A DNA stretch of 64,000 nt from assembly GCA_044227665.1 (NCBI GenBank), contig JBGAWK010000004.1:1-64000 (forward strand). The letters are read 5' to 3'. Shown here in pieces: positions 58,699-64,000 of the stretch. Position 1 is the stretch's first letter, and each line of letters opens with the position of its first letter. The notes under the pieces are model-generated. The model was not told the DNA's origin. It saw nothing but the letters and a program-made list of their open reading frames with translations, and made no database searches. This DNA is from JBGAWK01 sp044227665. GTDB taxonomy: Bacteria > Bacteroidota > Bacteroidia > Chitinophagales > JADIYW01. The position numbers and the translations under genes are program-made.

Positions 58699-61600
58699 AT
58701 GAAAAAAAATCTACTTATTCTATCTCTAACTTTATTGTACTTAGCAAAGAGTTATGGACAATTGGCAGATATTACCTATTCTATCCGGACAGGCAATATT
58801 ACGAGTTATGAGAATGCTACAGGGGGTGATTGTTGGGAAACAGGTACTGAGGAATACACAGGATATCTCGACTCTTGGGACAACGTAAATAGCACATGGG
58901 TGGGTACAGGCTGTCAAACCTGTGACAACAACGGAAATTGTACATACGCTAGTGATATAGCTTTACAAACCCGCTCTAACAATGCTTATACTGTAACATT
59001 TAGAATTGATGCGTGGGAGGACGATAAGAGTGGAAGGTGTTCCTATGACGGACCATCAGATGATTGCCGTAGAAATGAAACAAATACTACAGATATTAGA
59101 GAACTAGCCTACCCTTCTAATGGCACTTACACGAATACTAGCACTTGGGGGAGCACAGGTAATCATACGTACTATTTTAAATGTACTTGGAAATATTCGG
59201 GTACTGCAAACCTTATTACTCCTTCTGCATCCTGCCAGTCAGCTAATGTAGCTACAGGTGCTATTCGATCGTGGTCAGTAAATATGACTGCAGGCACTAC
59301 TTATGCATTCAGCAATTATGGTTCAGGTGCAGATACTAAAATTAGGATTTATAATACTGATGGCTATACAATTATGGCATCAAACGATGATAACGGACCT
59401 CATGTTGCTGGTTCAGCAGCTTCGATAGAATATACAGCTCCATCTACCGGTACATATTATGTAGAGTTATCAAATTTTGACAGATCAGAACTTACCACTA
59501 ATTCAACACTATCCTATTGGATAAAACCTACTTCTATTGCTGGATTTGGTAGCAATACATGGAATATATTAGGTTACAATAAGTCAGATTTAGCATTATC
59601 AAGCAATACTTATGTAGGCTATTATAATGTTAATTCACTATCTTACAATACGAGCTCTGGCCCTGGAATTTATACGAACACACCTACAGATGCTACAGGA
59701 TGGACGGGAGGGTGTGTTCACCCTGATTACCATACAGTAGTAGCTAAAAGACAAGGATTCCCTTGCAAGATTTATCAACTAGATATACCTAATCACGATG
59801 ATGATATAAGAGTATTTGTAAATGGAAATCAGGTATATGAACATTTAGGCTGTTGCGATAATCATAGTAATATCTGGACAGGCTACTTAACCTCTACTTC
59901 TACTATTGAAGTTCGTCACATTGATGGCGTAGGTGGTTCGAACCAAGGTCTTACACTTACAGATGTAACCACAGCTTTAAACGGAGGTAGTATCGCTGGT
60001 ATTACCAATGGAACTACAATATGTACAGGCGGAGACCCTGGTGCGTTCACGAGTACTGCGAGTGGAAGTGGTGGAACTATAGGCATTACTAATGGTTCTC
60101 CGTCAGCAGAAACATACCAATGGGAGTCTTCAACAACAAGTAGTACTACAGGATATTCAAATATTGGAGGTGCTACCTCTACAACTTACGACCCAGGAGC
60201 ACTTACTGCAACAACATGGTTCAGACGCAGAGTAACAGATGCTTGTGGTACAGTTAGCTATTCTAACGTAATACAGGTAGTAGTTGTAGCAGATCCTACT
60301 GCACCTACTGCAACTAAATCACCAGCTGTGGCGACAGTATGTGCTGGTGCTACACTTACGCTTACTGGACCTACTGCTGGCGCAGGCGGAACAGGAACTT
60401 GTAACTTTGAATATCGCTATAGCTTTGATGGTGTAGGCTATACTTCTTGGAATACATCAGTGCCTTCTATCACGGCTGTAACGGGTACAAATTATATAGA
60501 AATCAGAACAAATTGTAGTGGAATTGGATGTGATATTAGCCCTACAACTTCCTACTCATGGACTGTAGCTGCTGACCCTACTGCCCCTACCAATACACCT
60601 ACACCTTCGGCTTCTACCGTGTGTGTGGGCGCAACATTAAGTGTATCTGCTGGAGGTAGTTCCGGAGGCACAGGTACTTGTGCTTATGAATACGCTATAG
60701 ATCCGGGTACTGGAACATTTGGTACTTGGGGCGCTACAAATTCAGTTACCGCTTCATCTATTGGAAATGGTACTTATAGAATAAAATCTAGAAGGAACTG
60801 TAATGGCAATGGCTGCGATATTTCTCCGGAAAGTGCAATTACTTCATGGACTGTAGTGGCAGATCCATCAGCACCTACTGCTACCAAGTCTCCAACAGAT
60901 GCCACCGTATGTGCTGGACAAACACTTACGCTTACTAGTCCTACGCTAGGAACTGGCGGTACAGGTACTTGCAACTTTGAATATAGATTCAATACTGGTG
61001 GTGGCTTCTCTGCATGGGGTAGTTCCGTACCTAGCTTTACTGCTGTTACAGGTGCAAATACTATAGAAATCAGAACAAATTGTAATGGTAATTCATGTGA
61101 CGCATCCCCTGCATCTTCATATTCGTGGACTGTAGCTGCAGATCCGTCTGCACCTACAGGTATGACCAAGTCTCCTAATGATGCTAGTGTATGTGTAGGA
61201 GCAACACTCACTGTTACAGGTGCTGCCGCAGGAACTGGCGGTACTGGTACTTGTAATGTAGAATACAGATACAGTACTGATAATGGAGGAAACTATTCAG
61301 GGTGGTCTACATCGGTACCTTCTATCTCTACTGTGGTAGGTACTACAATTATTCAAGCAAGCACTCTTTGTACGGGCTTAGGTTGCGATAGAAGTGCCAC
61401 AAGTCAAGTATCATGGGTGGTAGAGCCTGATCCTTCCGCTCCTACTGCCACAAAGTCTCCAAATCTTACGTATGTATGTGATGGAGAAGTCGTTACATTG
61501 ACTAATATTACAGATAACGGTGGTGGAACAGGAACTTGCGATATTGAATATGCCTTGGATAATGGCTCAGGCAGCTACGGTTCGTGGACTACTACAATAC

Positions 61601-63183
61601 CTTCCTATACTGTATCTGCTCCATCTGGAGATATACGTATAAAAATGCGAAAAAATTGTAATGGTGCTGGATGTAATATTAGTAATGAAACATTATACTC
61701 TTGGGATGTATTTACTAAGTCAACAGATCCTATATCTTTAACACCTACAGCAACTTATGTATGTGATGGAAGTACTGTTTACTTATTAGTAAATGGTGGA
61801 TCTCTAGGAAATGATGGCTCTCAATGGTATCTTTATGATGCAGATCCCAATGCAGGAGGTAATTTATTAGCATCCAATGCTTCGGGATTCTTTACAATAT
61901 CTAACATATCTGGCACCTATGACTATTATGTAAGAGCTGAGGGAGATTGTGGTGTAACTAATACTGTAAATGCACTTGTAGTAACTTCTGCAGGTACAGA
62001 TGCCTCTACTTATGATGATTGTCTTGTTTCATCAACTACATCAAATACTTGTAATGTTAGTGGCTCTCAAACACATTACTTTGTTAACTCATCAAATTGT
62101 GAAATATTCCAAATAAATTCTAATGGTGCTAATCTAGGAAGTACCACATTAACTAGTACCGTTGCAGGAAATGGTCCTGTTGGAGATGGTGGTGATTTTG
62201 CAAGTTGTGATGTAGCTAGCGGTGGTCCTGGTGGAGAATACCATGTGGAAAGGGTCTTTAACTTCTCTTCTGCAAATAGTCCAAGTGGTGCTAATATTAC
62301 GCTTACACAATGTATTACAGATGCTGAATACAATAATTATGAGGGCTTAGCTGCATTCACAGATCCAGACTATCAGAGATGTTATGGGACTACAACAACT
62401 GCTGCAGACCTATCAATAACATGCTTTAATAGTGCAGGTAACGTAGCCTATGTAGGCTCTCCTACCTATTCATCCAAAACGCTTGGAGGAAATACTGTAC
62501 ACTGTTATACATTTACTATTGCAAGTAGTAACCTTAGAACTAGAGGAATAAGTGAATCCAATATTACTGCCTATGGTGATTGTGAGTGCTATCTTCACTC
62601 CTCTGGTGGAGAAGGTGGTCCTCTTCCTATAGAACTTACGAACTTTACGGGTACTTATACCAATAATGCCGTAAGATTAGATTGGGCTACTGCATCAGAA
62701 AAAAATAATGACTACTTTGAACTATTACGTTCTACTGATGGTACAAATTTTGAAGTCGTTGCAACCCTAGATTCAAAAGCTCCTTTTGGCACATCTAATT
62801 ATGTAATTAACTATGAATACACAGACAACAATGTTGTAGGTGGGGTTGTATATTATCAATTGAAACAAACGGACTTTGATGGTACAACATCACTATCTAA
62901 GGTAGTATCCGTAGAAATTCCACAACAATTACTAATTAGTGATTTCCGTCCTAATCCTGCTAAAAATGATGTATCAGTAAAAATTAGTACTACAAGATCT
63001 ACTGACGTTCAGTTTGCATTAGTAAGTATTGATGGTAGAAGGGTAATAGAAAACAACTATAGCTTCAGTAAAGGTGTAAGCCAAATAAATGTAAACCTTT
63101 CAGGATTAGCTTCAGGTACTTATATCGGAGAGTTCATTATAGATGGTATTAAGTATAACAAAAAACTTGTTATCACTCAGTAG
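58699..63183 (+). CDS. Large T9SS-secreted surface protein with Cys-bearing repeats
   Basis: 1494 residues. Signal peptide MKKNLLILSLTLLYLAKSYGQ; an N-terminal domain with many Cys (CWETGTEEY, GCQTCDNNGNC, GRCSYDG) to about 165; a PPC-like domain at about 170-275 (GTYYVELSNFD); a module at 280-420 with CVHPDYHTVV and IRVFVNGNQVYEHLGCC; an Ig/PKD-like link; then five tandem repeats of 93-96 residues (531-1005), each with four Cys; a further Cys-rich part; and a T9SS type A sorting domain (1413-1494: ISDFRPNPAKNDVSV, then GLASGTYIGEFIIDG, closing KKLVITQ). Exported through T9SS and probably anchored to the outer surface. Function is likely adhesion or matrix, by composition only. Confidence 0.9.
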   Translation: MKKNLLILSLTLLYLAKSYGQLADITYSIRTGNITSYENATGGDCWETGTEEYTGYLDSWDNVNSTWVGTGCQTCDNNGNCTYASDIALQTRSNNAYTVTFRIDAWEDDKSGRCSYDGPSDDCRRNETNTTDIRELAYPSNGTYTNTSTWGSTGNHTYYFKCTWKYSGTANLITPSASCQSANVATGAIRSWSVNMTAGTTYAFSNYGSGADTKIRIYNTDGYTIMASNDDNGPHVAGSAASIEYTAPSTGTYYVELSNFDRSELTTNSTLSYWIKPTSIAGFGSNTWNILGYNKSDLALSSNTYVGYYNVNSLSYNTSSGPGIYTNTPTDATGWTGGCVHPDYHTVVAKRQGFPCKIYQLDIPNHDDDIRVFVNGNQVYEHLGCCDNHSNIWTGYLTSTSTIEVRHIDGVGGSNQGLTLTDVTTALNGGSIAGITNGTTICTGGDPGAFTSTASGSGGTIGITNGSPSAETYQWESSTTSSTTGYSNIGGATSTTYDPGALTATTWFRRRVTDACGTVSYSNVIQVVVVADPTAPTATKSPAVATVCAGATLTLTGPTAGAGGTGTCNFEYRYSFDGVGYTSWNTSVPSITAVTGTNYIEIRTNCSGIGCDISPTTSYSWTVAADPTAPTNTPTPSASTVCVGATLSVSAGGSSGGTGTCAYEYAIDPGTGTFGTWGATNSVTASSIGNGTYRIKSRRNCNGNGCDISPESAITSWTVVADPSAPTATKSPTDATVCAGQTLTLTSPTLGTGGTGTCNFEYRFNTGGGFSAWGSSVPSFTAVTGANTIEIRTNCNGNSCDASPASSYSWTVAADPSAPTGMTKSPNDASVCVGATLTVTGAAAGTGGTGTCNVEYRYSTDNGGNYSGWSTSVPSISTVVGTTIIQASTLCTGLGCDRSATSQVSWVVEPDPSAPTATKSPNLTYVCDGEVVTLTNITDNGGGTGTCDIEYALDNGSGSYGSWTTTIPSYTVSAPSGDIRIKMRKNCNGAGCNISNETLYSWDVFTKSTDPISLTPTATYVCDGSTVYLLVNGGSLGNDGSQWYLYDADPNAGGNLLASNASGFFTISNISGTYDYYVRAEGDCGVTNTVNALVVTSAGTDASTYDDCLVSSTTSNTCNVSGSQTHYFVNSSNCEIFQINSNGANLGSTTLTSTVAGNGPVGDGGDFASCDVASGGPGGEYHVERVFNFSSANSPSGANITLTQCITDAEYNNYEGLAAFTDPDYQRCYGTTTTAADLSITCFNSAGNVAYVGSPTYSSKTLGGNTVHCYTFTIASSNLRTRGISESNITAYGDCECYLHSSGGEGGPLPIELTNFTGTYTNNAVRLDWATASEKNNDYFELLRSTDGTNFEVVATLDSKAPFGTSNYVINYEYTDNNVVGGVVYYQLKQTDFDGTTSLSKVVSVEIPQQLLISDFRPNPAKNDVSVKISTTRSTDVQFALVSIDGRRVIENNYSFSKGVSQINVNLSGLASGTYIGEFIIDGIKYNKKLVITQ
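60289..61713 (+). repeat. Five tandem coding repeats of about 285 bp
   Basis: Units begin at 60289, 60571, 60859, 61138 and 61426, each opening (A/P)DPxAPT and containing VCxGxxLTL, GGTGTC, a Tyr/Gly/Ser-rich segment and C-x5-C (for example NCSGIGC). The DNA copies have drifted clearly, so the array is not a recent expansion. Confidence 0.88.
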
Positions 63184-63195
63184 TAATCCTCTTTA

Positions 63196-63240
63196 TTTTA
63201 AATAAAAAAGGGAAGCATTGCTTCCCTTTTTTATTTAAAA
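63196..63240 (+). terminator. Terminator after the adhesin gene
   Basis: A perfect 21-bp stem with GC core GGGAAGC / GCTTCCC and A/T-rich outer arms lies 13 bases after the adhesin stop and is followed by A/T-rich sequence. It isolates the adhesin unit from the downstream oxidoreductase. Confidence 0.9.
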
Positions 63241-63269
63241 TTATTTACATTTATAATATAAAGAAAACT

Positions 63270-64000
63270 ATGTACGATTACGTAATCATTGGAAGTGGAT
63301 TTGGAGGTTCTGTCTCCGCATTAAGATTATCAGAAAAAGGGTATAAAGTTTTAGTGATAGAAAAAGGTAAATGGTTAGGAGCTAATGACTTCCCAAAGAC
63401 CAACTGGCAATTAAAAAAATGGCTCTGGATGCCAAGTATAGGATTACAGGGATTATTTAAGTTAACCTATTTTAGACATGTAGCCGTATTAAGTGGTGTA
63501 GGTGTAGGTGGAGGCTCATTAGTATATGCTAATACGCTACCCATACCTAAAGAAGAATTCTACACAACAGGGAGTTGGGCAAAATTAGATAATTGGCAAA
63601 AATCTCTTGAAGCGTATTATGCTTTGGCAAAAAAAATGCTAGGTGCTGAAAAACATCCCTATATAAGAAGACAGGACGAAGTGATGCGTACGCTCGCAGA
63701 GCGTATAGGAAAGCCAGAAGCATTTGACGCTACAGAAGTTGCTGTATATTTTGGAGAAGACGGCATTACTGTTCCTGACCCCTATTTTAATGGAAAAGGC
63801 CCTGATAGGACTGGTTGTAATCAATGTGGAGGATGTATGCTGGGTTGCAGATATAATGCAAAAAATACCTTAGATAAAAATTACCTTCATCTGGCACAGC
63901 AATTAGGCGCACAAATTATAGCTGAGAAAATAGTATATGACGTTAAGCCACTAAGTGAGGATGGTGGACAAGGCTATGAAATATTTTTCAAAGATGCCTT
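63270..64000 (+). CDS. GMC-type oxidoreductase (cholesterol oxidase-like), N-terminal part
   Basis: The gene begins at ATG 63270 and runs off the right edge; about 243 codons are visible. MYDYVIIGSGFGGSVSALRLSEKGY is an FAD-binding start, and SGVGVGGGSLVYANTLPIP with TGCNQCGGCMLGCRYNAKNTL near residue 185 is characteristic of the GMC family members related to cholesterol oxidase, where the Cys-rich segment may bind a cofactor or metal. These oxidise alcohols with FAD. The substrate is not shown. Confidence 0.9.
   Translation, partial: MYDYVIIGSGFGGSVSALRLSEKGYKVLVIEKGKWLGANDFPKTNWQLKKWLWMPSIGLQGLFKLTYFRHVAVLSGVGVGGGSLVYANTLPIPKEEFYTTGSWAKLDNWQKSLEAYYALAKKMLGAEKHPYIRRQDEVMRTLAERIGKPEAFDATEVAVYFGEDGITVPDPYFNGKGPDRTGCNQCGGCMLGCRYNAKNTLDKNYLHLAQQLGAQIIAEKIVYDVKPLSEDGGQGYEIFFKDA

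Noticed and set aside
60774..61211. A 145-codon minus-strand frame inside the adhesin
   Set aside because: It is antisense to the tandem repeats, which lack minus-strand stops because of repeated composition.
60289..61713. CRISPR-like repeat array
   Set aside because: The repeats are 285-bp diverged coding units within one gene, with no short identical repeats or spacers.

Overview
The window is chromosomal DNA of an AT-rich member of the Bacteroidota. The evidence is a C-terminal type IX secretion (T9SS) sorting domain on the large surface protein at 58699-63183, a SusC/TonB-type receptor with a carboxypeptidase-like N-terminal module, lipoproteins with Bacteroidota-style signal peptides, an absence of Shine-Dalgarno sequences, and repeated -7 boxes of the form TAnnTTTG just upstream of starts. 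The aromatic amino acid operon order pheA - aminotransferase - tyrA - DAHP synthase/chorismate mutase is also typical of this phylum. I cannot place it below phylum from this window.

Layout. 0-2.3 kb: a clipped CoA-disulfide-reductase-like gene, an odd Cys-rich lipoprotein and a YitT membrane protein. 2.3-10 kb: a radical SAM/DUF4130 putative DNA-repair pair, a decayed IS5-type transposase fragment, priA, a SIMPL protein and glnS. 10-17.2 kb: a START-like protein, an LptF/G permease, a glycosyltransferase, then the aromatic operon on the minus strand. That operon is preceded by what looks like a complete transcription attenuator: a 13-codon Phe/Tyr leader peptide, an antiterminator segment, and a terminator with a U-run. 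17.2-24 kb: TonB receptor, lipoprotein, metallophosphoesterase, acyl-CoA reductase, ferredoxin, phytol/dolichol-kinase-like protein. 24-30 kb: CoA-transferase, then a thiol/sulfur cluster (three rhodanese domains, a thioredoxin fusion, two small membrane proteins) leading to a copper P-type ATPase. 30-34 kb: alanine dehydrogenase, an orphan HsdR-N nuclease-like domain, DUF2804, holA and tRNA-His. 34-47 kb: kup, a DUF922 zincin-like protein, a TPR protein, dnaE, mscS, an Lrp regulator, cystathionine beta-synthase, a methyltransferase, a GNAT enzyme and fbp. 47-57.3 kb: a PAP2 pseudogene, glycerolipid genes (PlsB-like acyltransferase overlapping gpsA), clpC, a K+ channel, rimO and a TMTC-like membrane/TPR protein. 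57.3-64 kb: an accessory stretch with remnants of a cytochrome-c-domain gene and a vanadium haloperoxidase gene, then a two-gene unit ending in a 1494-residue T9SS adhesin with five Cys-bearing repeats, and a clipped GMC oxidoreductase.

The strongest unusual signal is the Phe/Tyr attenuator at 17015-17133. Its -7 box lies five bases from the leader peptide ATG, so the attenuation peptide is probably made from a leaderless transcript. Other items worth checking are several more near-leaderless promoters, a tRNA-His with two adjacent U-U mismatches in the acceptor stem, three separate decayed loci, and convergent genes that repeatedly abut or overlap at their stop codons. All functional calls rest on reading motifs by eye; no database searches were run.
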